Assembly: GCA_900468065.1 (NCBI GenBank) | Contig: UBTA01000048.1 | Coordinates: 1-64,000 of the forward strand | Length of the DNA stretch: 64,000 nucleotides | Origin: Hyphomicrobiales bacterium | Lineage (GTDB): Bacteria; Pseudomonadota; Alphaproteobacteria; Rhizobiales; Rhizobiaceae | Direction of reading: 5' to 3' | Shown here: in pieces, positions 9,397 to 17,785 of the stretch | Layout of the letters: the number at the start of each line of letters is the position of its first letter | How positions within the stretch are numbered: the first letter of the stretch is position 1 | Notes under the pieces: generated by a model | Seen by the model: the letters and a program-made list of their open reading frames with translations, nothing else | What the model was told of the DNA's origin: nothing | The model's database searches: none | Translations under genes and position numbers: made by a program

Positions 9397-9426
9397 GCGG
9401 CCTCGATGAGCAAACCTCGTGGCCGC
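9397..9426 (+). promoter_or_regulatory. Hairpin between adiA and potE
   Basis: GCGGCC at 9397-9402 pairs with GGCCGC at 9421-9426. An inner CGA/TCG pairing extends the stem past one T-T mismatch, leaving a ~10-base loop. No U-tract follows. It may be an RNA-stability or processing hairpin that changes the adiA to potE message ratio rather than a full terminator. Confidence 0.4.
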
Positions 9427-9515
9427 CCGGCAATGCCAACAGGACTCTTATCGACATTTAAAGAATTGAGGGGCTGCGGGACTACCGCTGCACATGTTGT
9501 AAGAAGGGGGTTGAG

Positions 9516-10865
9516 ATGAGTGCAACGCAAAACAAAATGACGGTCACACAGCTAACCATTTTGACAGCCGTCAACATGATGGGATCGGGCATTATCCTGT
9601 TGCCTGCCAAACTCGCCGAAGTCGGCACCATATCGATCTTTTCCTGGATCATCACGGCGGGCGGGTCGCTTGCTCTGGCTTACGCATTTGCGCGTTGCGG
9701 CATGCTGAGCCGCAAGCCGGGGGGGATGGGCGGCTATGCCGAATACGCCTTCGGCAAGGCCGGAAACTATATGGCGAACTACACTTACGGTCTTTCCCTG
9801 GTGATCGCCAACGTGGCTATTGCCATCACGGCCGTCGGCTATGGAACGGTTCTCTTCGGTGCAACGCTCACGCCGTTGCAGACAGGTTTATGGACCATCC
9901 TCCTGCTCATCCTTACGACCGTTGCCAATTTCGGCGGCGCACAGATTACCGGCCGTATTGGCGCGGTTACCGTCTGGGGGGTGATAATTCCAGTCGTGGT
10001 AATTTCGCTTCTCGGCTGGTTCTGGTTCAGCGGCTCCACCTGGGTTGCCGCCTGGAACCCTCACAATATCGATTTCCTGCCGGCGGTCGGCGGTTCCATC
10101 TCCATCACGCTCTGGGCCTTCCTTGGTCTTGAATCAGCTTGCGCCAACGCGGATGCGGTCGAAAACCCGGAGCGGGACGTGCCGATCGCCGTGATGGGCG
10201 GCACGATTGCCGCCGCCGTCATCTATATCGTTTCGACCAATGTGATTGCCGGAATGATCCCCAATGCCGAGCTGGCCGCGTCGAATGCGCCGTTCGGCCT
10301 CGCATTCACGCAGATGTTCAACCCCTTTATCGGCAGCATCGTGACCGCGCTGATGGTCCTCGCCTGCATAGGCTCGCTGCTCGGCTGGCAGTTCACCGTT
10401 GCCCAGGTGTTCAAGAGTTCCGCCGATGTCGGCTATTTCCTGCCGATCTTCGGGAAGGCAACGCGCAACGGCACACCCATCGTCTGCATGATCATCCTCC
10501 TTGTCGCGCAGGTCGCTCTCGCGTTGATGACGATCAGCCCAGAATTGAGCAGTCAGTTTCAAAAAGTGGTCGATCTCGCCGTCGTCACTAACCTGGTGCC
10601 CTACATCATGTCTATGGCGGCACTTATCACCATCCAGAAGATTGCAGGCGTGCCGGCAGGCAAGGCGCTGATGACCAATATCATCGCAATGATTGCAACC
10701 GCGTACAGCTTCTACGCTTTGATCAGTTCCGGCGAACAGGCTCTGATGCTGGGTGGCCTCTGCATATTTGCTGGCTGGACACTGTTCGGCTTTGTTAGCG
10801 CCCGCTTTTACGGGAGAGAACTGGAAGCCGGCGTGATCGACCCTGGCAAGTCGATGCAGACCTGA
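9516..10865 (+). CDS. potE: Putrescine/ornithine antiporter PotE (APC family)
   Basis: This 449-residue inner-membrane transporter with about 12 helices resembles E. coli PotE nearly throughout. Examples are LTILTAVNMMGSGIILLPAKL in helix 1, GGMGGYAEYAFGKAGNYMAN, TLWAFLGLESACANADAVEN (the APC substrate-site region) and SLLGWQFTVAQVFKSS. PotE exchanges external ornithine for internal putrescine, coupling to ornithine decarboxylase to remove protons, and can also take up putrescine at neutral pH. A GGGGG ribosome site lies just before ATG 9516. It lies between the arginine and ornithine decarboxylase genes, with gaps of about 160 bases on each side and all three on the plus strand, so it may serve both enzymes. 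Arginine/agmatine exchange by this protein is possible but not indicated by sequence. Confidence 0.92.
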   Translation: MSATQNKMTVTQLTILTAVNMMGSGIILLPAKLAEVGTISIFSWIITAGGSLALAYAFARCGMLSRKPGGMGGYAEYAFGKAGNYMANYTYGLSLVIANVAIAITAVGYGTVLFGATLTPLQTGLWTILLLILTTVANFGGAQITGRIGAVTVWGVIIPVVVISLLGWFWFSGSTWVAAWNPHNIDFLPAVGGSISITLWAFLGLESACANADAVENPERDVPIAVMGGTIAAAVIYIVSTNVIAGMIPNAELAASNAPFGLAFTQMFNPFIGSIVTALMVLACIGSLLGWQFTVAQVFKSSADVGYFLPIFGKATRNGTPIVCMIILLVAQVALALMTISPELSSQFQKVVDLAVVTNLVPYIMSMAALITIQKIAGVPAGKALMTNIIAMIATAYSFYALISSGEQALMLGGLCIFAGWTLFGFVSARFYGRELEAGVIDPGKSMQT

Positions 10866-11029
10866 GGCCACGCGTTTAACGGCGATCTTGAGATAATGAC
10901 CGAGGCACCACTCGGCCCGGTTGCCACAACTAGAAATTTAAAGGACGTTCGTTGTGATGGACACAAGTTTGGTGCGTCCGCGCTGACGGGATTTGAGAAC
11001 ATCGTCCTATTCGACCGATGGAGGTCTCC

Positions 11030-13300
11030 ATGACGATACCTGTGACAGACTATTTTCGAATTCTTGTGGTTGGAACTCAGTATGGCGATACTATCGCAAA
11101 GCTGATCGAAGACCATCTCGATTTCAAAACGACTGTTTGCAGTGACGAGGACGCCGCCTCCGCTATCCATAGCGCGGCAGATCTTGGCGCGATCGTCACT
11201 TCGCGAGCAGCCGCGGAGGCTGTCATCCAGGCGCGGGCGGAGCGCGGTTTTGGCATGCCGGTATTCATGCTCAGTCGGCGGGAAGACGAGAAGTTCAGCG
11301 AGCCCTATCTGAAGGATCTCGAAGGCGTCTTCATTGCCGATCTCGAAACCCGCGACTTCTACGAGAAAAGACTGCGCGCCTCGGTGGCAGGCTATGCCGC
11401 GACCCTGATGACGCCGTTTTTCGGCGAACTGATGAAGTATGACTATGATGCCAACCGCACGTGGGCATGCCCAGGCCATCAGGGTGGCCAGTTCTTCATG
11501 CGCCACCCTGTCGGGCGGTTGTTCTACGAGCACATGGGCGAGAACGTCTTTCGCGACGACATCTGCAACGCAATGGTTTCTCTCGGCGATCTTTTGATCC
11601 ATGAAGGACCGGCACTGGCTGCTCAGCAAGCGGCGGCCAGGGTTTTCGGGGCTGACCGTACCTATTTCGTCCTAAACGGAACTTCTGCTTCCAACAAGGT
11701 CGTCAACACGTCGCTGCTGCGCAGCAGCGATATCGTCCTTTTCGACAGGAACAACCACAAGTCCAACCATCACGGTTCGCTGTTCATCGCCGGTGCCATC
11801 CCGATCTATCTCGAAACCGATCGAAACGGTTTCGGCATGGTCGGGCCGATCGACTGGACGGCATTCGAAGAAGAGGCCATCCGGGAAAAGATCAGGGACC
11901 ATCCGCGGCTTCAGGGTACTGATGCCTGGAAAAAGGAACGCCCGATCCGCGTAGCTATCATCGAGCAGTGCACGTATGATGGTACTGTTTACAATGCCCG
12001 CAAGGTTCTGGAGAAGATCGGCCATCTTTGCCAATACATCCACTTCGACGAGGCCTGGGCAGGCTTTGGCGCCTTCCATCCGCTGATGAAAGATCATTTC
12101 GCCATGGGGCTTCAGCTCGGCCCGGATGATCCCGGCGTGATCGCCACACAATCGACCCACAAGCAACTCGCTGGTTTTTCGCAGGCCTCTCAGATCCATG
12201 TCCGCGACGAGCATATCCGCGACAAGCCGTTCCGGACGAACCACAAGCGTTTCAACGAGATGTTCATGCTGCAGGCATCGACGTCGCCATTCTATCCGTT
12301 GTTTTCCAGTCTCGACGTGAATGCGCAAATGCACGCCGACAAGGCGGGGCACGTCCTCTGGGATGATATGGTCAAGCTCGGCATCAATGCGCGCAAGGCC
12401 GTCCGCCAGCGTTTTGAAGGATTTCTCGATCCGTTTGTCCCAGACGTCGTCGACTATGGCGGCAAGAGGGTGAAGTGGGAAGACGTACCAACCGACGTGC
12501 TTGCTCGGGAGCAAACATACTGGCAGCTGACACCGGGTGCCAAATGGCACGGCTATCGCAACCTTGGCGATGATGCGGCCATGGTCGATCCAACCAAGTT
12601 CATGCTGACGACATCGGGGATAGACCGCGTCACTGGCAATTACCAGAAAAGCGGCTTGCCGGCGACCATCCTTGCCAATTACTTGCGGGAGCTTAACGTC
12701 ATCCCGGAAAAGAACGACCTGACCAGTATCCTGTTCCTCATGACCCCTGCCGTCGGCGAGGGCAAGATGGCCATGCTGCTGTCCGCCCTCGAACGGTTCA
12801 GGGAACATTACGACGCGGACAGTCCCCTGTCGGTGGTCGTGCCTGGTCTCTACGCCCGCAACGAAAACCGGTATCGCGGCTACTCGTTAAAGCAGCTGGC
12901 CCAGGAAATGCACGATTTCTTCGTCGAGAAGGACGTAAAAGAGTTGCAGCGGCTCTGCTTCCGCTACGATTCCTTCCCAGAACAAGCAATGTCGGCACGC
13001 GACGCTAACGAAGCATTGATCGGCGGCGACGTCGATTTCGTCCAGATGGACCAGGTGAAGGGTCGTATAGCAGCCACGCTCGCCCTGATTTACCCACCCG
13101 GTATAGGTATCATCGTCCCTGGCGAACGCTACGACGACCGCGCGCAGCCGATGATCGACTACTTCCTGACCTTTGAGGACAGTTGCAACAGGTTCCCCGG
13201 ATTTTCCTATGAAGTACAGGGTGTCTATCAAGTTCGGGAGGAAGGAAAGGTGCGCTTCTATACGTACGTCGTCCAGGAATCGCCCAAGAACCGCAAATAG
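11030..13300 (+). CDS. speF: Ornithine decarboxylase (inducible SpeF type)
   Basis: This 756-residue PLP decarboxylase should convert ornithine to putrescine and CO2. It has an N-terminal wing domain (~1-110), the catalytic fold-I domain with PLP Lys378 in ATQSTHKQLAGFSQASQIH, and a C-terminal domain. The HKQ..FSQ(T/A)SQIH signature separates ornithine decarboxylases from AdiA and CadA. HFDEAWAGFGAFHP and WACPGHQGGQF are also typical. I place the start at ATG 11030 because GGAGG sits 6 bases upstream. An in-frame ATG at 11018 would lie before that ribosome site. Linkage to potE supports SpeF rather than the housekeeping SpeC. I found no clear homologue of the speFL leader peptide in the 160 bases upstream. 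Confidence 0.9.
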   Translation: MTIPVTDYFRILVVGTQYGDTIAKLIEDHLDFKTTVCSDEDAASAIHSAADLGAIVTSRAAAEAVIQARAERGFGMPVFMLSRREDEKFSEPYLKDLEGVFIADLETRDFYEKRLRASVAGYAATLMTPFFGELMKYDYDANRTWACPGHQGGQFFMRHPVGRLFYEHMGENVFRDDICNAMVSLGDLLIHEGPALAAQQAAARVFGADRTYFVLNGTSASNKVVNTSLLRSSDIVLFDRNNHKSNHHGSLFIAGAIPIYLETDRNGFGMVGPIDWTAFEEEAIREKIRDHPRLQGTDAWKKERPIRVAIIEQCTYDGTVYNARKVLEKIGHLCQYIHFDEAWAGFGAFHPLMKDHFAMGLQLGPDDPGVIATQSTHKQLAGFSQASQIHVRDEHIRDKPFRTNHKRFNEMFMLQASTSPFYPLFSSLDVNAQMHADKAGHVLWDDMVKLGINARKAVRQRFEGFLDPFVPDVVDYGGKRVKWEDVPTDVLAREQTYWQLTPGAKWHGYRNLGDDAAMVDPTKFMLTTSGIDRVTGNYQKSGLPATILANYLRELNVIPEKNDLTSILFLMTPAVGEGKMAMLLSALERFREHYDADSPLSVVVPGLYARNENRYRGYSLKQLAQEMHDFFVEKDVKELQRLCFRYDSFPEQAMSARDANEALIGGDVDFVQMDQVKGRIAATLALIYPPGIGIIVPGERYDDRAQPMIDYFLTFEDSCNRFPGFSYEVQGVYQVREEGKVRFYTYVVQESPKNRK

Positions 13301-13317
13301 GTGAATTGGATTTCTAA

Positions 13318-13557
13318 CGTCGGCCATCCCGCCTAGATGCCGGTTCTGGCGCAATCATTGGTGGCGCTGTTAGCAATACCTGGGGCGGTGCAGCTATCGG
13401 CGCTGTGGCCGGTGGGGTTATTGGCCTTTCCCATGAGCGCCAAGGCTATTGCATATATCGTGATCGATACGCCCGGCGGTTTAAGCACGCTGCCAATAAA
13501 AGCTTCTGCTGCGAGTTAAACTGGGGTCAAGGCACCTTCAACTTCTCGTTCCGATGA
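13318..13557 (+). pseudogene. Glycine-zipper outer-membrane protein fragment
   Basis: A frame without a start codon, beginning right after a TAA at 13315, reads AGSGAIIGGAVSNTWGGAAI followed by GAVAGGVIGLSHERQGYCIY. It ends at TGA 13555-13557. The alternating small residues are the glycine-zipper membrane segment of small surface lipoproteins and antigens. There is no signal peptide, start codon or ribosome site, so this is probably the 3' part of a deleted gene. It directly follows speF. Confidence 0.45.
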
Positions 13558-13736
13558 GATGCTACCAGGGTCATGCACGCGCTAAGGCGGGCGACTGTTG
13601 CCCGTATTCCGATGGAAATCCCCTCAAACCATGCATGGTGCAACGAAGCGGTTCGAACATTTCGCGGAAATTTATGCGATCTCTACGCTAGCCTCTTCTA
13701 CTTCCTAGGCATAACGGAGAAAACTATCTCTTTCAA

Positions 13737-14414
13737 ATGGGCACACAGAACGCGACCAACGACCCACGTCCGGCCTCGTCCCGACGGGTGCTTGACCCGG
13801 TGTCACGAGCGAGCGAGATTCTGTTCGGATTAATCATGGTACTTACGTTTACGGCGACCCTTTCAGTTAACGAAGTGGGGCTGGCCGAAGTGCGGGCCAT
13901 GCTTTTTGGAATATTGGGCTGCAATTTCGCTTGGTCCATCATCGACGCCGTCATGTATTTAATGGCTGCACGAGGCGAGCGTCTGCTGGCGGCCTCGACT
14001 TTGCGGGCGATCCGTGAAGCGAAAGACCCTGCCACCGGGCGTGCGATTGTCGCCGATCACCTGCCGGTTGTCGTGTTGCCGGCTCTCACAGAAGCCGACC
14101 TCGAACGCATCCGTCGCCATCTCGACGGTCTCCCAACCGGGCACCTCGAAAGTCGCTTGGCCATGCACGATTATCTGGCCGCATTAGGCGTCTTCTTGCT
14201 CGTGTTCTTGTGCTTGTTTCCCGTGGTCGCCCCGCTCATCCTAGTCGAGGATATCGCGCTCGCGCTGAGACTTTCTAATGCGGTCGCCGTTGCGATGCTT
14301 TTCGCGACGGGTTTCGCTTTTGGTCAGCAGTTGGGGAGGCCGTGGCGTGCCGGCTTTCTGATGGTTGCGATCGGTCTTGCTCTCCTCGCCGTCGCCGTCG
14401 CGTTCGGGGGGTGA
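13737..14414 (+). CDS. Integral membrane protein, VIT1/CCC1-like
   Basis: This 225-residue protein has about five hydrophobic helices: two near residues 27-85 (ILFGLIMVLTFTATLSV; MLFGILGCNFAWSIIDAVMYL) and three after residue 145. A charged cytoplasmic-looking segment of ~60 residues lies between them. The opening LDPVSRASEILFGLIMVLTF and the helix arrangement recall VIT1/CCC1-type iron/manganese carriers. The metal-binding region typical of the best-studied members is not obvious, so transport activity is uncertain. A GGAG lies about 16 bases before ATG 13737, a weak spacing, and GTG 13800 is an alternative start. It stands alone, between the glycine-zipper fragment and the decay zone. Confidence 0.6.
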   Translation: MGTQNATNDPRPASSRRVLDPVSRASEILFGLIMVLTFTATLSVNEVGLAEVRAMLFGILGCNFAWSIIDAVMYLMAARGERLLAASTLRAIREAKDPATGRAIVADHLPVVVLPALTEADLERIRRHLDGLPTGHLESRLAMHDYLAALGVFLLVFLCLFPVVAPLILVEDIALALRLSNAVAVAMLFATGFAFGQQLGRPWRAGFLMVAIGLALLAVAVAFGG

Positions 14415-14626
14415 ACTCAATCATCGAAGCTAGGATCGTGCGGTGGAAGTGGATGGGTCGGAAAGCCGACGCTGTAGTCGATAAAGCAATTGATCAGTGT
14501 CTCCGTTAGGCATATTGGCGCTGGTCGCTTCGAAGGGTCTATATGGCATTGATAGCTGTTGCAGATACGGCGACGGCGGGGGCGCATCACTTATCACCGC
14601 GAGGGCGAGGAAACGATCAGTCCGCC

Positions 14627-14908
14627 ATGAGCAAAGCAAGCGAAGCAATCCTTAACGACAGGGCGGTTTTCTTGTGGTCGACGGCAGTCGTAATGCTGGC
14701 GTTCAGCGAGCTGATGAAAGCGTCTTGTGACATCGCGAGTTCCCAATTCGCTATGGCTACTCGAATAGGTCAGGGCTCCCATATGGAGGCGCTCGATCAT
14801 GCCACGATCACCCGTCAGGATTTGCGCGAGGCGGCAGAGGAAAAGGGCATTCCGCCTTCACGGCTGATCCCCGCGGACGGCGAGACGGTGGTGCTGGGCA
14901 GGCCTTGA
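14627..14908 (+). CDS. Small unrecognised ORF (doubtful)
   Basis: The 93-codon frame has one hydrophobic stretch (FLWSTAVVMLAFSELM) and a charged C-terminal half (DLREAAEEKGIPPSRL) with GC-rich third positions. I recognise no family. The first half has mixed codon use and no good ribosome site, so only the second half may derive from a real gene. It lies within a decay zone and could be another remnant. The 210 bases before it (14415-14626) show nothing I can assign. Confidence 0.25.
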   Translation: MSKASEAILNDRAVFLWSTAVVMLAFSELMKASCDIASSQFAMATRIGQGSHMEALDHATITRQDLREAAEEKGIPPSRLIPADGETVVLGRP

Positions 14909-14932
14909 TCATCCGCTCCTCCACTTACCCCT

Positions 14933-15268
14933 TCAGCGCATCGTGTAGCCGCCGTCGCTGTAGAGCGTTGATCTGTTCATGTTGCCGTTGCTGAGCAGGA
15001 ACAGAGCGGCCCCCGCCGTCGTCGACGGTGCCGACCTCGTCCGTAAGCGACCGCCATTCGTCGAAAACAGGCTCGCGGATGGCTGCGCGGTTCTGCCAGA
15101 GGGTGCTGTCGAGCCCGCCAGTTCCTCGTGGCCGGCGAAAAAGGTGGCGAGTGACACCCTGCCCGCAATATCGACGGAGCGGGCGGTTGCCGGCGGACCG
15201 AGTTGCCGGGCCGCCTCTTCCAGCCGCGGTCGCGGCTCGTCACAATCTCCGCCGAGGCAGCCTGATGG
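14933..15268 (-). pseudogene. Short-chain dehydrogenase/reductase remnant
   Basis: Read on the minus strand, pieces of one SDR appear in order in different frames. AEIVTSRDR comes first (~15262), then LEEAARQLGPPATARSVDIA and SLATFFAGH. A large internal gap follows, then DSTLWQNRAAIREP with DEWRSLTDEVGTVDD. Last comes ALFLLSNGNMNRSTLYSDGGYTMR (written here in full up to the stop at 14933). The glycine-rich cofactor loop and the YxxxK catalytic region are missing. This is a gene destroyed by several frameshifts and at least one deletion. Confidence 0.7.
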
Positions 15269-15561
15269 CAACAGTTACCTACGTCCGTACAATCAAATTT
15301 GTCGCGGAGGTTCTCGAAGAAGATCCGGAGCTTCTTCAAGCAATCGTCTCCAACGACGATAATCTGAGCTACGGTTACATCATTACCGTCTACACCGGGG
15401 ACGATGAATCCGTCACCGCGCTCACAGACGATGGCATGGAAGAACTGGAGCAGATGCTCTCTCACGCTCGCCGCTCACCCGACGAATGGAACCACTTCCT
15501 CGACAGTTTCGTCGACGACAAACAGCTCGTTGCTCGCATCAAAGCAAAATCTCCGCGGTAG
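15265..15561 (+). CDS. Small acidic protein of unknown function (98 aa)
   Basis: From ATG 15265 the frame encodes an acidic protein (MATVTYVRTIKFVAEVLEED ... DDKQLVARIKAKSPR) with clean high-GC third positions and no membrane segment or signal peptide. The ordered charge pattern and predicted helix-strand mix look like a real soluble protein. I believe similar proteins occur in other rhizobia but cannot name a function. The ribosome site is weak (GAGGCAG). It overlaps the end of the dead SDR by a few bases and survives intact inside a region where its neighbours have decayed. Confidence 0.6.
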   Translation: MATVTYVRTIKFVAEVLEEDPELLQAIVSNDDNLSYGYIITVYTGDDESVTALTDDGMEELEQMLSHARRSPDEWNHFLDSFVDDKQLVARIKAKSPR

Positions 15562-15586
15562 CAATCGGGCGGTTACAGTGGATTTT

Positions 15587-15741
15587 CTAATCCGCGAGGT
15601 AGATCTTGCCGTTAGGATCGACCATTTCCCCGACACCTTCGGACTGACCGCCCACCACCTTGGCACCCAAACGATGTACGTCACCGGCATGGAACGCCGC
15701 AATCGATATCCGATCTGTCGGGTGTCGGTTGGTTGCAACTC
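15587..15741 (-). other. Possible C-terminal gene fragment
   Basis: A minus-strand frame reads ISIAAFHAGDVHRLGAKVVG, then GQSEGVGEMVDPNGKIYLAD and a TAG at 15587-15589. The ending with MVDPNGKIYLAD recalls the last strand of glyoxalase/VOC-type domains, but the piece is too short to assign. There is no start codon or ribosome site. I record it as probable debris in the decay zone. Confidence 0.25.
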
Positions 15742-15805
15742 GTAGGGAGCGGGGTGTTGTTTCCCTGGTGTATCACGGGGCTTAATGGCGGGGTCGAGAC
15801 GTTGA

Positions 15806-16075
15806 ACGCCCCCTGCCCCGATCTTGTTCGACGGCAGCGCCCTGGCTGTTGCGGCGATCAAGCCCGGGCACGGCATCGATTTGCTGCCACACTGGCTGGC
15901 GTTACCGGCGCTTGCGTCCGGTGCGGTGAAACAGCTGATGGTCGGCCGGATAGAGAGCGCCCTGCCCATTCATGTGGTCTAGCCGAGCACGCCGCCGGTG
16001 ATGCTACCGCGATTGCCGTGACGGTGCGGCCACCCGCCATTCGTTGATTTCGGACGCCGTCACTTAGAGGAGTTC
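15806..16075 (+). pseudogene. LysR-type regulator C-terminal remnant
   Basis: The frame reads DGSALAVAAIKPGHGIDLLP, then HWLALPALASGAVKQLMVGR and IESALPIHVV, then TAG followed by PSTPPV. This is the effector-domain ending of LysR regulators (..G.GI.LLP.WL....L..G.L...., ..LPIH.V.PS). The TAG sits where a Trp or Tyr is usual, and no N-terminal helix-turn-helix is present upstream. Together with the SDR remnant it probably represents a lost LysR-SDR pair. The rest of 15562-16090 holds nothing else I can assign. Confidence 0.55.
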
Positions 16076-16090
16076 GGGCGGGTTGGCCGT

Positions 16091-16861
16091 TTACTTGCCC
16101 AGGAATTGCGGGGCGCGTTTTTCGATGAATGCGACCATGCCTTCCTTCTGGTCGTGGGTGGCAAACAGCGCGTGAAAAATCCGGCGTTCGAACAGGATGC
16201 CTTCCCGCAGGCCGCCTTCAAGGGCGCGATCGACGGCTTCGCGCGCAGCCATAGTGGAGGCTTTGCCATAGCCAGCGATTGTCTGGGCAGCGGTTAGCGT
16301 TTCCTCTATCAGCTTCTCGGCGGGCAGCACCCGCGCGACGAGGCCGCAGCGTTCGGCCTCGGTTGCATTCATCATCCGGCCGGTCAGGATCATATCCATT
16401 GCCTTTGCCTTGCCAACCAGCTTCGTCAACCGCTGCGAGCCGCCCATGCCGGGGATAACTCCGAGCTTGATTTCCGGCTGACCGAACATAGCCGTATCAG
16501 CGGCAAATATCATATCGCACATCATCGCCAGTTCGCAGCCACCGCCAAGAGCATAGCCCGAAACCGCAGCGATCTTTGGCGTGCGGAACGATGCGAACCG
16601 ATCCCAGGCGGCAAAGAAGTCTTCGCCGAACATGTCCGGAAACGACTTGTCGGCCATTTCCTTGATATCGGCACCGGCAGCAAAAGCCTTGTCTGAACCT
16701 TTCAGCACGAAACAGCCGACACCGGGGTCGCGATCAAGCGGCGCAAGGTCGGTCGCCAGCGCGTTCATGATCTCGGAATTGAGCGCGTTGCGCGCGGCAG
16801 GCCGGTTCAGCGTGACGATGACAACCCGGTCTTGCTGCTCAATGATGATCGGTTTTTCCAT
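16091..16861 (-). CDS. Enoyl-CoA hydratase (crotonase family)
   Basis: This 256-residue crotonase has the CoA-binding/oxyanion segment AAGADIKEM. The active-site region [13 protein letters not shown] and the downstream [21 protein letters not shown] contain the two catalytic glutamates of true hydratases. It should hydrate 2-enoyl-CoAs, such as methacrylyl-CoA or tiglyl-CoA in valine and isoleucine breakdown, consistent with its place as last gene of the branched-chain operon. ATG 16861 has GAGGAT upstream, 33 bases after the mmsB stop. Substrate preference is inferred from context. Confidence 0.9.
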   Translation of the reverse strand: MEKPIIIEQQDRVVIVTLNRPAARNALNSEIMNALATDLAPLDRDPGVGCFVLKGSDKAFAAGADIKEMADKSFPDMFGEDFFAAWDRFASFRTPKIAAVSGYALGGGCELAMMCDMIFAADTAMFGQPEIKLGVIPGMGGSQRLTKLVGKAKAMDMILTGRMMNATEAERCGLVARVLPAEKLIEETLTAAQTIAGYGKASTMAAREAVDRALEGGLREGILFERRIFHALFATHDQKEGMVAFIEKRAPQFLGK

Positions 16862-16894
16862 GGGCTTGATCCTCTGCGAATGATTTTGGCGTTG

Positions 16895-17785
16895 TCAGGC
16901 AGTGCTACCTGATTGTTGCCGTAACATGTCAATGATACCGGAAAAATCCTTGTCGGCGTTTCCCAGTTCGTTGAACAGCGCGTAGAGCTCGGCGGCCTTC
17001 GCGCCAAGCGGCGTAGTCGCGCCGGCGGACTGCGCCGCCTCTTGCGACAGCTTCAGGTCCTTCAACATCAAAGCACCGGCAAAGCCCGGCTTGTAGCCGT
17101 TGTTGGCAGGCGACGTCTGGACCGGGCCAGGGACCGGGCAATAGGTGGTCAACGACCAGCACTGGCCCGACGATACCGAGGCGACATCAAACAGCGCCTG
17201 ATGCGAGAGGCCGAGCTTTTCGCCAAGCACGAAGGCTTCGCCGACTGCGATCATGCTGATGCCCAGGATCATGTTGTTGCAGATCTTGGCCGCCTGCCCT
17301 GCTGCCGCGCCACCGCAATGGATGATCTTTTTGCCCATAGCTTCGAAGATCGGCTGGGACGTCGTGAAAATATTCTGTTCTCCGCCGATCATGAAGGTCA
17401 GCGTCCCCGCCATAGCGCCACCGGTTCCGCCGGATACGGGGGCATCGAGCGAGAGGCAGCCCTTTTCGGCGGCCATGTCATGCGCTTTGCGGGCACTGTC
17501 GATGTCGATGGTCGAGCAGTCGATCAAGAGCGTGCCGGATGGCAGTGTCGCGACCAGCTCTTGCCAAACCGACAAAACATGCTTGCCGGCGGGAAGCATG
17601 GTGATGACGGTGTCGGCGCCCGCGACTGCGTCGGCAAGCGAGGTGCAAGCGGTTATGCCCTTCTCTTGCGCTTCGTCCAGCAACGGCTGTGACAGGTCGA
17701 AACCCCTCACCGCATGGCCTGCCTTGACCAGATTGGCAGCCATCGGCCCGCCCATGTGACCGAGACCAATAAAGCCGATCGTCAT
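16895..17785 (-). CDS. mmsB: 3-hydroxyisobutyrate dehydrogenase
   Basis: This 296-residue beta-hydroxyacid dehydrogenase should oxidise 3-hydroxyisobutyrate to methylmalonate semialdehyde with NAD+ in valine degradation. It has the N-terminal Rossmann motif GFIGLGHMGGPMAANLVKAG, the substrate segment DAPVSGGTGGAMAGTLTFM, and the catalytic Lys in AGQAAKICNNMILG. The C-terminal domain is all helical. The start overlaps the stop of the upstream hydrolase gene (ATGA), so translation is probably coupled. The mmsA partner (semialdehyde dehydrogenase) is not in this window. Confidence 0.94.
   Translation of the reverse strand: MTIGFIGLGHMGGPMAANLVKAGHAVRGFDLSQPLLDEAQEKGITACTSLADAVAGADTVITMLPAGKHVLSVWQELVATLPSGTLLIDCSTIDIDSARKAHDMAAEKGCLSLDAPVSGGTGGAMAGTLTFMIGGEQNIFTTSQPIFEAMGKKIIHCGGAAAGQAAKICNNMILGISMIAVGEAFVLGEKLGLSHQALFDVASVSSGQCWSLTTYCPVPGPVQTSPANNGYKPGFAGALMLKDLKLSQEAAQSAGATTPLGAKAAELYALFNELGNADKDFSGIIDMLRQQSGSTA

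Noticed and set aside
9397-9426. Hairpin after adiA as a Rho-independent terminator
   Set aside because: Stem is good but no U-tract follows, and the downstream potE gene is functionally linked, so I kept it only as a regulatory hairpin.
14543-14908. 121-codon version of the ORF before the decay zone
   Set aside because: The N-terminal extension has poor codon use and no ribosome site; at most the shorter 14627 start is credible and even that is doubtful.
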